This document shows positions 10,185 through 21,981 of a stretch of DNA of 64,000 nt, piece by piece. A program made the translations under genes and the position numbers. The stretch is taken from NCBI RefSeq assembly GCF_945859685.1, contig NC_079147.1, positions 286,581,992-286,645,991 of the forward strand, written 5' to 3'. The notes beneath the pieces were generated by a model. That model saw only the letters and a program-made list of their open reading frames with translations, was not told the origin of the DNA and did not search any database. The first letter of the stretch is position 1. Every line of letters begins with the position of its first letter. The stretch comes from Eupeodes corollae. Taxonomy: Eukaryota; Arthropoda; Insecta; Diptera; Syrphidae.

Positions 10185-11470
10185 GAGAGAAGGATAGGAT
10201 TAGAAAGGAGAAACCGATGCACATTGGTTTTGAATGTCTGCACATTCTTGTGAGTGGGAAATATTGAGCCTGGTAAAGCATTCCACATTCGTGTAGTACT
10301 TAACAGTACGTCTGAAATTGGGCTCTAGGGTAAACTGATATGCATTTCTATCAGCACGGGTATTACGGTTAAATTGTTTAAGGGGAGGAATGCAACTGGC
10401 TATTTCAATAAAGAATTGTTTATAAAAGTAACGATAAAACAATGACATGCATGAGACCTTGCGGTGCGCGGTGTTCAAAAGAAGTAAATGTGTCTGTAAG
10501 AGAACGATCTCCGATCATTTTTAGAGCTCTTTTTTCAAATCTATCCAGGAGACTCAAGTACGTTATTGTAGAACCAGCCCGAATATAAGAGTTATACTCA
10601 AGTTTTGGACGAATAAAAGCTTTGTAAATTTTAGCCAGATGAGAAGGGGTCAGAAACTTCTATCATCGTCGGAGAAAACCTAAATATGCGATGCAAATAC
10701 CTAGGACTGGTAGTTGTTCAATCTCCTCAATGCTTGTACCACCCATGGATTGTGGCATTGGGGGAGGGTTACGCTTTTGTGACAGTAAACAGCATTGAAT
10801 TCTTGAAGCATTAAATTCTACCCGATTTTTGAATCCCCATTGAACAAAGTTGTCAAGATCAGAATTTAATGAGCTTATCATACGCTGCCGTTGGTAGTCC
10901 ACATCGAAAGAACAAGGATGAGAATCTAAAAACGAATATGAAAAGCAGAGGGTATTGTCATCAGCGAAACAATGTAGTGTTTTAGAAGTTTCAGACAAAA
11001 TATCATTATTTATGAATATGAGGAAGAGAGTTGGAGACAAAACGGAGCCCTGGGGCACACCAGCGTTTATATTGTGGATATGAGATTTGAGCCCTTCCAA
11101 TACTACTTAAATTGACCGGTCTAAAAGGTAACTTCAAACCTAACAAATAAGAGATTTATCAATACCAAAAGCACGCATTTTCGATAACAGAGCATGATGC
11201 CAAACTCTATCAAATGATTTAGAAATATCAAATGCAACAATCTTACTTTCTCCAAAACGATATAAAGATTTGTTCGGTGACATAAACCATGAGATCACCA
11301 GTGGATATATTGCAATGAAAGCCATACTGCCGGTCATTAAGAAGCTTTCATTTTTCAAGATATTTCTTAAGCTGAGAATTGATCAGCGTTTCAATGACCT
11401 TGGAAAGAAGGGACGTATATGCAATTGAACGATAGTTAGTTAGAGGGAGGAGGATCCGCCTTGAAACCAT
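10185..11470 (-). mobile_element. Jockey-type LINE, partial reverse transcriptase (family B)
   Basis: Reading on the minus strand from high to low coordinates: a YGFH-like block, then FDISKSFDRVWHHALLSKM (the first catalytic Asp region, about 11205-11260), GVPQGSVLSPTLFLIFIN (about 11010-11065), FADDNTL (the YADD-equivalent, about 10960-10980), an FNASK-like block and the C-terminal tail containing FNRNTRA (about 10355-10400). The two main open pieces are 11358-11140 and 11100-10663; stops and frameshifts separate them. There is no endonuclease domain, so the copy is 5' truncated. Related copies lie at 6688, 9590 and 62985. Confidence 0.8.
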
Positions 11471-11916
11471 CTAAAACAACTTGTATACTTTGGGTATTTG
11501 GCAAGTAGTACATCAGTCTCTTTTAATTTTATAGTAATACTTAATATAGTATACTTAACGAAAGTTACCCGAAAAATGTTTGAGAAGGATATTTGGAAAA
11601 CATATTATTAGATATTGTAATACTTCAAATCTTATAACTAAAATTGATTGATAGACATTTAAAGTAGGTCTACTATTATGTTGAATTATATCCTTTATGA
11701 AAAACAAACGTTTTTACATTTATAAAATATTATTTGTTTAATAAGAGAAAATCATCTTTTGTATCAATTTTGGTACAAAAATTAAGGGTTTATCTTAAGG
11801 GTTCATCAAAGAATACTTTTTTGTATTTTGTTTTAACACTTGCAGCTCAATTTAGTGTTAAAAATACTTTGTTCACAAAATTGATAGAGAGATTAAATTA
11901 AATAAATTTATTTTAG
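11471..11916. other. AT-rich stretch, nothing recognised
   Basis: Non-coding and AT-rich; no repeat or gene identified. Confidence 0.5.
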
Positions 11917-12188
11917 TACCCGTGGTGCGTTGGACTCTCATTCGAGAGGTCTTGGGTTCGATCCCTGTCTATGCCATTTTAGGTTTTTTTCATGGGTACT
12001 GCCTCTTGCAAGGAATTGACAAATTCTCCAAGAGTAATTGTTGTCATGAAAAGTGGTTTCTCAAATTTGCTTTTCGAATTTGGTTTAAAGATTTAGGTAC
12101 CTTCTATCCTTGACAACAGTACTCGCACACAGGAATGGTTGAGAGTTATAAGTCACTAGGCTCTAGTTCCCAACGGACTGTTGCGCCA
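11917..12188 (+). mobile_element. tRNA-derived SINE (copy b)
   Basis: The head starts TACCCGTGG and keeps a perfect Pol III box B (GGTTCGATCC at 11955-11964). Box A has lost bases relative to the copies at 2361 and 41395. The body matches the other copies word for word in places (for example TCCAAGAGTAATTGTTGTCATGA broken by single changes). It ends at TTGCGCCA just before an AT-rich tail. About 272 bp. Confidence 0.8.
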
Positions 12189-12985
12189 TTCAATTTATTT
12201 ATTTTAATTTTATTTATTAATATTTTTTTTTTTCCTAACTCCCGAAAAGTTTATTTTTATGTTTTTGTATTCTTTCTTAATTTATTCCAAAATAATATCT
12301 TTATTTTCTTAGACTGTAATTTGTTCTGAGTAAAACTCAAATTTATCATTTGTATCCAATATCAAGTTCTCAATTTCGTCTATGCGTGGGTAGTACTGGA
12401 AATTTGTCGTTATTCATCTCATACAATTTATAAATCGAAAAACAAGAACTTTATTATTGCCATCACGACTTCAATGACTTGATTGCTCGAAATCCAATTT
12501 AATGATATAATCCACTATATAAATAACAGAAGCTACGTAATTATGTATAGATAAACATAAATGTATCTACCTGAAAAGTTTTCAGCAAAGTGTACTTGTT
12601 AACAAATAATAATTAGAAGAAGATTGAAATTCTCAAGTTAATCGAAGACAACAAATAAACAAAAAGTGGACGAAGTTTGATTAGAAATAAAGTTTATCTC
12701 ATTTGCTTTATTCGTAACGTAGCTTACTTTCTAGTATGTATATAAATACATTTTGAAATAGAAATTATGATTTCGTAAATAAATTTAATTTTGGTCTCCA
12801 GAGTATTATAGTTTAAAATGTTCTTGTACAAACACAATACAATTGAAGTAATAATAATTTCAGTAATGGAAAGAGACCACAGTGTGGAAATACGCGCGTT
12901 AAGCCATAGAGAAATTAAATAAATAGATTTTTATAAATGTTTTAATAATATAATAATCTATCTAATTTTGTAACTGGGAATTCAA
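12189..12985. other. AT-rich stretch, nothing recognised
   Basis: No coding similarity or repeat seen. The only change of character is a sharp rise in GC near 12990, where the RTE-like LINE begins. Confidence 0.5.
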
Positions 12986-15056
12986 AAGAGAGACATGTGC
13001 ATTCAAGAGGACACAAGCGTCCACAGGTTTTTCTCAAAACCCACCTCTGTCTATCAACTCCTACTCTCACCTCCCCGTGGTGAACATCGAGTGCCTAGTA
13101 CCTCAACTGGAGATTGGGTTCTAACCCCAGTGGAAAGCTGTTGGGGGCAGCAAACGAGAGATTGGGGCAGTGGTGTTTCCACTAAGGCACCTCTCTTTAT
13201 CCAGACGCCAGTGGAGAAATTCCCGAGATGGAATCAACGGTGCCGTCTACAGTTGCGGTAAGGTTGAACTACTTAGTGAACACCTCATAGGGCTTCTTCG
13301 ACTTATTTGGAGCCCAGGCCTATGAGGAGTGGTTTTATCCAACTCCCCATCCTTGGAGTAATACTAAGGATCTGGCCCTTCAGGTTGGGAGTTGTGTCGT
13401 CGGGGTGACTTCTTCGTGGCCACGTAAAAACTTCATAGTTGCGAAGCACCAACAAGCCTCGGATGTGGACGGATTTACTGTTGACAACCTACGCAAACGA
13501 AATTCGGATACACACGTGGAATCTAAGTTCCCTTAACAGACCACGTGCGGCATAAGAATTAGCGGAGGTTCTAGACTGCTATAAAGCAGACATCATTGCC
13601 ATCCAGGAAATACTATGCGATGGGCCGGGCAAAAAGAGGATGAAAAACTGCGATATTTACTATTTTGACTTCCACCGCGAAAACAAACAGCGCTTAGTGG
13701 GATGTGGTCTTGTCATTGCAGCCAGACTTAAGCAACAAGCCTTGAGCTATAGGTGCATCAATGAGCAACTCATGACCATCCGCATCATACAAGAGAAAGA
13801 TGACAACACCAAAGATATGTTCTTCGGGCTCCTAAACAAAATATATGAGCAGTGCCCTAGCTATGATATTAAAATAGTCCTGGGCGATTTTAATGCCAAG
13901 CTAGGAAGGGAAGACATCTTTGGTGGAATAATCGGGAAGAACAGCCAGCACGACAACACTTTCGACAACAGATTCAGGCTCATAGATTTTTCTGCGAGCA
14001 AAACTCCATTTCGTTTTCCACACTTCAACATCCACAAAGAAACTTGGAGTTCTCCAGATCAATCTACCGTCAACCAGATTGACCATATTGCGATCAACGC
14101 CAGACACGCTTCCAGCATCATGGACTTTCCGAGGAGCTAACATCGACTCGGACCAAAACAGGGATGTGCTGGAAGAAGATACAACATCGAACGGCTACAA
14201 TCGCCAGAGATGGCCAAAGCCTTTTCTGACCGAGTTACAAGTAACCTCGAAGTTCTCTGCCGCCAACACAATGTATCGAAAACCAGTGGCAACAATGCCA
14301 AGATGCAATCAGAGAAGTCGCCTCTGAAGTGCTTTGTTTCAAACAGCCACCAACAAGCAACCGCTGGTTTGATGAGGAATGTCGGCAGGCAAATGCAGCC
14401 AAACAACAGGCACGCAAAGCTGCGCTGCATAAAAGGACGAGAGCTGCTTATGAGCTCTATTAGCAGAAGAGGCGAGGGTAACGCCGACTTCGCAGAAGGA
14501 AGAAGAGAGGACATGAGATGCGTGCGGTTGAAAATGTTGAGAGGTTTAAAATCAGGAATGAAGTTCGAAAGTTTTATGAACAGGTTAAACGAAATTCACA
14601 GGTACATAAACCTAGAACCGAAGGCTGCAAAGACGAAAGTAGAAACATCATAGTGGAACCGCAGTCAATGCTGAGGATATGGAAGGACCATTTCTGAAGA
14701 CTATATAACGGCGACGCGACGACAAACCAACGTCTGCTGTCAGACAGGATGATCCATTCAACATAGACGACGAAAGCCAACAATCCCGTCCTCCCGACTT
14801 AGACGAAGTAAAGGTTGCCATATCTAAGCTGAAGTCTAATAAGGCCGCTGAAGCAGATGGCTTGAATGCCGAGCTCTTTAAAGCAGCTGGAGATAAGTTG
14901 GATAGGAGCATGCACCAGCTTATCTGTGAGATATGGTCGGAAGAATGCATGCCTGATGACTGGAACTTCAGTATTGTTTGCCTGATTTTGAAAAAAGGAG
15001 ACCCTTTTAACTACACCAACTATAGAGGAATCAGTCTGCTTAACATCGCGGAAAAA
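12986..15056 (+). mobile_element. RTE-like LINE copy A, 5' part with endonuclease
   Basis: GC-richer than its surroundings. A 5' region (12990-13500) is followed by an AP-type endonuclease: a NIRTWNLRSLNRPRA-like start near 13515-13550, an AIQE block near 13595, ENKQRL...CGLV (about 13680-13715), VLGDFNAKLGRE (about 13880-13915) and the closing NQIDHI block (about 14073-14095), with DSDHF-like residues blurred. The main open piece is 13640-14140. Downstream come a basic linker and the start of the reverse transcriptase (LKSNKAAEADGLNAELFKAAG, about 14830-14890; a YRGISLLN block near 15025-15050). Several frameshifts and one stop are present. The copy is cut at about 15056 by an insertion and continues at 16886. 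Clade assignment to RTE is inferred from domain order and the C-terminal RWLGHV motif. Confidence 0.8.
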
Positions 15057-16885
15057 TGATCCGCAAATTAAACAAAACAAAACACAATAAAACAAAACGA
15101 AATTATTTATAATAACAATTGGTAGGTAGCCGGCGCGCACGAGTGGATACCTACTTATTGAAAACAATTGACAAATGTCAAATTCCAAAAAGGTTGGTTT
15201 GTTAATTTAACAACCGACAGCAAAAACAGTGCTGTCACCCAGTAGCTCAGTTTGGGGGTGGGTTTGGAAAAGGTGGATTTTATTAATCGAACTCGATTAA
15301 TAAAATCGAAATTAATTATTAAATTAATAAAATGTACTACACAGGGGCGTAGCAAAAAAATAATGAAAATGGGCGCCAGGAAGTATTATGGTACTTACCA
15401 TCACCAGTTAATATAAATAATAATGAAAAGCGAAAATTTACTTCCCAAAAAAATAAAATAAACTTCAAGATCAATTCTTCACCTAGAAAGGTTAAGATAT
15501 TTTATTTTGTATCTGGGAAACCTTTATAGATATAGGGATAAAACCCAGAATTTTTTCAAAAAAATATTTATACAATTTAAGATGATACAAAAAAAAACAA
15601 AAAGAACAATTGGGTTGTGCACCAAGAACACAAAGAAAGGTCACCTTGGGAAAGTTCCCAAAGAACAAAAGAACAAAGGTCGCGGGTCCCGCAATCTCGG
15701 GAGACAAAGAAATCGGCCGAAAGTCTAACGGATTAAATTTTGGCTTTTTATAGCCAACCACAAATTAAAAGTAACGATAAAAAAAAGCACAAACTCACTC
15801 GACAAAAAAAGAATATACTTAGCTTCCTTAGTTTACGATAATCGATCCTGCCTCTCCTTTTCCCTTTTTTTTCCAATCACGCTTTCCTCAAATTTTATGT
15901 CTGGTTTTTTTCCAATTTTTAATTTTAATTAATTATATCCAAACACAAAAAAAACTAACACGATTCTTCTTATTTTTTTTTCTCTTCCAAAAATTTTTCA
16001 CTCCTTTTTATTTTAAACCTCACTCTTCTTCGCTTCTCTAAAAAGTGCCATATTCATGGCGAACTTTCCTCATCCAATAGCCACGACAAGTTTGCCATCC
16101 TACTCTGACCTTTTGTTATGATCTGGTTTTCTCTTTCGGTCTAACTGCGACACGCGGCTTTTTCGCTGGGGTGCATGCCGATTCAAAAACCAGTCAAACC
16201 TTTGTGGTCTCTTTCACATTGGTGATTTGAACACCAACCTTGGCTTAATGAACGAGTTCAGTTCAATTGGTCTAAAAAGTTAACGAAAAATTTTTGAAAG
16301 TTCGCGAATAAAATTCCCCAGCCCAAACCGGCCCAGTTTAATAACTTGAGGAAAGCGTTTTCAACCAAGATTAAGAGGCAGAATCCGATAGTTTGAAATT
16401 TAGACTATAAACCCTTAGACTTTCGTGCAGACAATTTTAGGAAAAAGGAAAAACACATCGCAAGGTGACCTTACTTCGTATTCCGACACTTTACGTTGGG
16501 CATTAAGCCATACTAATTTTAGGTTGGTGTGCCAATTATACCAAGGATGCACACTTTCGTTTTTTTCCTTGTGTGAACCACCTGTCACACACTCAATAGG
16601 CCGTAACCGTGACTCATCCGTCACACAATTGTGTATTTTGTGACCGCCCGTCACAAATTTTTAAGTGGATATGTGGACCCTCTGTCACCCAACCGCATTA
16701 AAATTGAAACCTATTTTGTTTGCTTTTCCAAAATACAATAAGAGCAGGTCACTGACTGATGGAAAGCAGGATTCTACTGAACTCTTAAAATATTTTGGAG
16801 CCGCAACGACGGAAGGAAGGTTAAAAAAGGAAAAAGGATATGAGATAGGCTAGTGAAACTTGTTGTGGTAAATTTTACCGCAACA
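15057..16885. mobile_element. Unclassified 1.83 kb insertion inside the RTE-like LINE
   Basis: In the second copy (near 23910) the LINE sequence runs uninterrupted from CTTAACATCGC into AATCTTCTCTGCC. Here those two words are about 1.83 kb apart. The insert has no long convincing coding frame. Its ends show an imperfect inverted similarity (GCGG-AAAAT--CC-CAA on both). Inside, the minus strand has a CTATAAAAAGCC TATA-like box near 15745-15760 and the string TGGCGCCC near 15370, which resembles a lysine-tRNA primer binding site. It could be a decayed LTR or a non-autonomous DNA transposon. The evidence does not decide between them. Confidence 0.55.
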
Positions 16886-18092
16886 ATCTTCTCTGCCGTA
16901 ATATTTGAACGTCTAAGGCCCATCGTCAACATCCTTTTAGGTCCTTATCATTGTGGTTTTAGACCAGGAAAGTTTACAGGCGATCAAGTATTTACATTAC
17001 GGCAGATCCTGGAAAGAACCCAAGAACACCAAATCGACACCCACCATCTTTTCATCGATATCAAGGCCGCATATGACAGCATCTACAGGGACGAGCTGTA
17101 TAGAGCCATGTCTAGTTTTGGCATCCCTGCCAAACTCGTCCGTTTGTGCAGGATGACCAGAATTCACGCTGCTCCATAAAAGTTGGAAACAACTTAACAG
17201 AACCTTTCGATGTCAAAAAAGGTTTTAGACAAGGTGATGCGCTGTCATGTGATTTTGTGATTTTTTTAACATCGTGCTTGAAAGAATAGTGCAGAGCTCA
17301 CACGTCAACACTAGACGCACTATCTTTCAAAAGTCTGTCCAATTACTGACATATGCTGATGACATTGACATAATCGGAAGAACTCAGCGTGATGTCTTTT
17401 GTGAGCATTGAGGCATAGGCGGCAAAAACGGGTTTAACGATGAATGAGGGTAAAACGGTTAATGAGGGCAAAAGAACGGACATACAACACCGACGCGACG
17501 TCTTGGTCAAAACGTCACAAGCGACAGACGTAACTTTGAGGTAGTCAAGGACTTCGTTTACCTAGGCTCCGCTGTAAACGCAGAAAACAACACCAGCGCT
17601 GAGATCAAACGAAGAATAACTCTTGCTAACCACTATTTCTTTGAGGCAACAAAGTGTTGCTATATAAGACCCTTATCATCCCCGTCCTGCTATATACGGT
17701 GCAGAAGCATGGACTATGACAAAAGCGGATGAAAGCACCTTGGGTCGCTTCGAGAGAAAAGTTCTTTGTGTGAACTACGGTCCCGTATGCATCGAAGGGG
17801 AGTGGAGGAGAAGATGTTACGACGAGCTGTACAGGCTGTACAGCGACGTAGACTTAGCCAGAAAACTAAAAGTCCAACGATTAAGATGGCTGGGTCACGT
17901 AGAGCACATAGAAACCAATGCTCCGACCGAAAAGTCTTCGAATCCGCACCCACAGGACAGCGCAGTAGGGGAAGACCGCGAATCAGGTGGCGTGCACAAG
18001 CGAAAGGTGACCTCACCCAACTTGGAGCGCGAAACTGGAGACATCTAGGAGCTAGATGGAGAAGTTTGTTGGGTGAGGCCCTAGTTCACAAA
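16886..18092 (+). mobile_element. RTE-like LINE copy A, 3' part (reverse transcriptase)
   Basis: Continuation of the LINE cut at 15056. Reverse transcriptase blocks in order: GPYHCGFRPGKFTGDQ (about 16940-16990), HLFIDIKAAYDSIYRDELY (about 17045-17100, first catalytic Asp), FRQGDALSCDF (about 17222-17260), and LTYADDIDIIGR (about 17345-17380, catalytic YADD). A KTKYM-like region is deleted. The FEVVKDFVYLGSAV block lies near 17538-17578, and the C-terminal RLRWLGHVE block near 17878-17905, followed by SRGRPRIRWRAQ-like residues. Frameshifts and deletions split it into pieces (16853-17179 and 17716-18048 are the longest open). The 3' end lacks the TAAG-type tail seen in the other two copies and stops at CTAGTTCACA. 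Confidence 0.8.
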
Positions 18093-21000
18093 TTTTTCAT
18101 TATTTTAGAGTTGGCCCACTCACTGACAACTTAAAATATTGATTAAAACATTATTCAATTAATTAATTAACTTCATTAAATTAAAGGTGTTTAATAACTA
18201 GAAGCTTCACATCTCCCTTTAGCTTTCAATTGCAGTCAATGGTAAAAAAAAAATACTATTGCCCTCGGAAAAGTAAAAAGATTGGATTTAAATTTCGTAA
18301 TTAAAATTTTTAAAATGTGTTCATGAAATAAATAACCCTTTAAACACGGTGTTTCTTTTCAAAAAATACTTGATATTGGAAATCATTTTATTGCATTCAT
18401 CTTCTGCTGAAAATAAAGCTCCAATTTGTTCAAAAATGTAAAACCAATTTAACTAATTGAACTTAATGATAGGTGTACGTGTAACCAGCCTCTAATTAAA
18501 AGTTTAGGGTGCAAATAAATATCAAAATCTTTTGCGTTGAATTGGATTACGATTTTTCATAATGTGGGATGGTTATCTAGATCAAAATACCACATACATC
18601 CAACTTTTAGCCACTTTTTGCAAAAAATGAGAAACTACAAAAATATGTTTTTTATCTCTCTAGAGATATTTTTCTGTTAAGATTGTTCATATAAACAAAA
18701 TATTTATTGCAATGGAAATGAAAGGTTCCCAGTAAATCAAACATACCTACGTTTCCCATCAAAATATAACACCACATATCTACAGTCTTCTACCATTATT
18801 ATCATTTAATGGCCTTATCTGTTAAATAAAGTAAATTCACCAATTTATCTTTTATAATGTTCTTGCTTCCTCTCGTGTTGTTAATGCAAAAATAAAGATG
18901 TTAACTGAAAGCTTCCTGAAAGAACCATTATGCCCCTGTCACACGTACGTGTATATAGCGTATATTCAATAAATTTTCCAAAAATTCCAGAATATGATAT
19001 GAGTATTTAAATTTTATGGTACATGCATGGAAAAATAATGTTTTGAAGCTTGAGGCTATAAAACAAAATACAAAGTAAATCAAAATCTGGTTAAATGAGC
19101 CATTTTTATTTATAAGTTATCTAAGGAACTCTGTGTCGTTGATGGATTGGGAGATTTGGCTTAAGTCCAGAACCTATACTTTCTCTTGTATTCTCAAAGA
19201 GCTTAAACAAAAGGTAGGTACATCTGTAAGAAAAGTTATCCAGTTAAGTTACATGGGCTTGAAGGATCGTCCTAGCTGTTCTTCATTTCATTTCGTTATT
19301 TTTTAATATAGAACAAGCTATACATTTAATATTCCAGTAATAAATTAAATCCGATAGCTAACCCAAGCCAAGCCATACCAAGCTAAGTCAAGGCTATTGT
19401 GTAATCGTGTTTCGCTTCATGGTTGACAGTTGTAGAGACGTTTTGATTGTCATTTATTTCTCGAGATGCACCTCAGATTTTTTTATTTTCTCGTCGTCCT
19501 TGACAATGTGATGTCCGTCCATCCGTCTTAGGATTCCTTCGTTTTGTACTGCATAGTTGTTCCTTTTTGTTTCTTCTCATATATCTTTGTGCTTTACTCA
19601 TGTTTCTTTTTGTCTTATCCACTTTTCTTAATTAAAAACGTACACCAGGCATTACATTCCTTTTTTTTCGTCCTTTTCTCTCCTTGCTCTAAGTAAGATT
19701 TATTCGTGTATTTAGATATCCTTTTCCATAAATCAACTTACCAATACCCCACGCGGCAAACAGCACGGGCGGAAAAGAATAGAAATAGACCATAGAATAT
19801 CCTTGTTGTATAATTATTGCCTTATCGTTCGTCAAACCCCTCTCGTACAATTTTCCGACACTTTGGGTTAAATGGGAAATAAAATGACTACCCACAACTT
19901 GGTGGTCATATAAAAAGGAAAACCAACCCGCTCGCTCTCGAGCTCGACATCACACAACCAAAAACTATAAAAATGTTGTTGGGTGTTTTTTGTTTTGGTT
20001 GTTTTAGGCACATAACTCACTTTACCCGATTATATCTAGGTCAAGACGGTTTCTCTAGATCCTTTTTGTTAGCTTGTGCTAGGACTGAGGCTGGGAAGAC
20101 GAATCACACTGCTATATACCTACCTACCTACCAACTTCCCTTTCTATCTCCTTATGATAGAGCATCCTTATTTTTATTCAATGGTCCTTCCGGACTTCTC
20201 ATCTGAGTCTCATCTCAGAGTCTGAGGAAGTTGATGGTTATTTATGATAGTTAGGTACACTTGATGAATGGGGATATCATCATTTTGTATTAATTGCAGT
20301 TCATTGTTTGTGTGTCACATCCTATGGATCCTTGTAGTTGTATATATTCCTTTTCCCATCAAAAAGGATCTATGTATATGAATTGGGTGCTTTTTTGTTT
20401 TTGTTTTTTATTGCTTTGACTTTCTGTATACACTTCACATAAAACAAGAGAGAGAGGGGAAAGGGGGAGCTTTGATTTATAAAGTTTTTCCCAAGGATGC
20501 TTATGAATTCAAAAGTGATGAAACTTGAGTTTTGATTTTATTTCTTATGATTTTTTTTCTTCTTAAGTTGGTCGTTATTTTTTGGTTTGGTTTGTTGTGT
20601 CCCAAGCTAAGATTCTTGAGAAAAACGTGCTTTGGGATCTAAGAAAAAAAAGGAAACCCTGAAGTGTTATTTTTTAGCCAAAGCTTTGTGGCTTCAATTT
20701 TGAGAAAGAAATATGGTGGCTATAATCTTTGTTTATACTTTCATTATTTTTAAAAATCCTTTGTCATTTGAGAACGCATATTTTTTTTAAACAAGAAAAA
20801 CAAAAATTTAATTTAAATTTAACCATAAAGGGTGTGTCTAAGACTCAGGGTCAGATTTAAAGCCGAAACAAATATTAACAATTTGACAGATGACAACTGA
20901 AAGTTTAGAGTAAGTAAAATCACTAAACATTGTATAAGAAATTAGAAAAATTTGACATTCAGAATTAAAAAATGTTCTTACTGTCACTTTCATAAGTTTC

Positions 21001-21981
21001 AAAGAAGCTTAATATCGTAACATGGTAACGAAAATGAAGTATTCTTTCGGTCTAAGTAAGATTTTGTCGATGTGGATGACATAATTTAGAATAGAACAAG
21101 ATGTGCTTACGTCAAATATTTGTATTCCTTTACTTTTTATGAGAAATTTTCTAATTCTTGAAAATACTCTGAGCAGAATTGAAGTGACCAAAATTGAACC
21201 CTTATTTAAATAACCGTTGGGTCTTGTTTACTTTACGACTCAAAAATTAAAACAAACACTATGTTATCAAAACATGTCATTATGGTCATAAAGGCTGTTT
21301 TTATTAAGATGTAGTTTTCATCTTGTTTGGAACTACTAAAGCTTTTAACTGGGGTAATATTTTTTTAAGAGCTTCAGTTATACATACATATTTATTACCA
21401 AATTAATGCACTGGTGTTGTTTTTATTTCACATAAAATTTAAATTTGAATGGAGTTCACTTTAGTCCTCTTATTAAAAATAAAAAAAAAGAATAAAAGCT
21501 TTCCGATTAATTGTAGGTTTATATTTAAATGGATTAAGTAAATATTTTTATCACCTCTGAACGAATTTACTATTAATACAAAAAAAAAAGAATTTTTTGA
21601 AAATCAGAGCTAAATACTTCAGTTTTGGTGCAAAACGATTTAATATAAAAAATACAATTAATTAAAATGCGTTCTGTGTGCCGAAGCCTTTAGGTACATT
21701 AAGAGCTTGATGATGATGAAACAAAAGAATTATATTCAACTTCTTTAAACTCCAAAGTAATTTATCATAAAAAATGCATTTTTTAATTTGGCCGAACGGA
21801 CAAGCCACATTTGAATATATGTATCTTTTTTTGATATGATTTTCAATATAGTTTCTGATGTTATTGATACACAGTTACTTAACGCTGTTGCAATAATTTG
21901 TTTGTTTAAATGAAACTGAGATTTAGGATAAAATTATCGAATTTAATTCCCGGAATTTTTTTACGAAACCAATTAAAAATA
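18093..21981. other. AT-rich region, left member of a duplicated pair
   Basis: No recognised gene. From about 18280 onward nearly every base has a counterpart in 25300-28690, in the same orientation, with scattered substitutions and small indels. A segment at about 21609-21933 is absent from the other copy. Composition suggests host intergenic or intronic DNA. A candidate core promoter and short open frame at 19909-20206 is listed separately. A minus-strand open frame of 68 codons at 19895-19689 is also kept in both copies but has no recognised motif. Confidence 0.6.
19909..20206 (+). promoter_or_regulatory. Candidate TATA promoter with a short downstream ORF
   Basis: TATAAAAA at 19909-19916 is followed by a GC-rich CTCG-repeat segment and then ATG at 19973 in a good context (ATAAAAATG). 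The frame is open for 77 codons to 20206, starting with a hydrophobic stretch (MLLGVFCFGCF). The whole arrangement recurs at 26932-27229 in the duplicated copy with two residue changes. No family is recognised. A GTGTTT/TTTTAG pair inside the first 45 bases could be a tiny intron. The duplication is too recent for conservation to count as evidence of function. Confidence 0.25.

Noticed and set aside
19689..19895. Minus-strand 68-codon frame kept in both duplicated blocks
   Set aside because: The blocks are too similar for conservation to mean selection; no motif or start context supports it.
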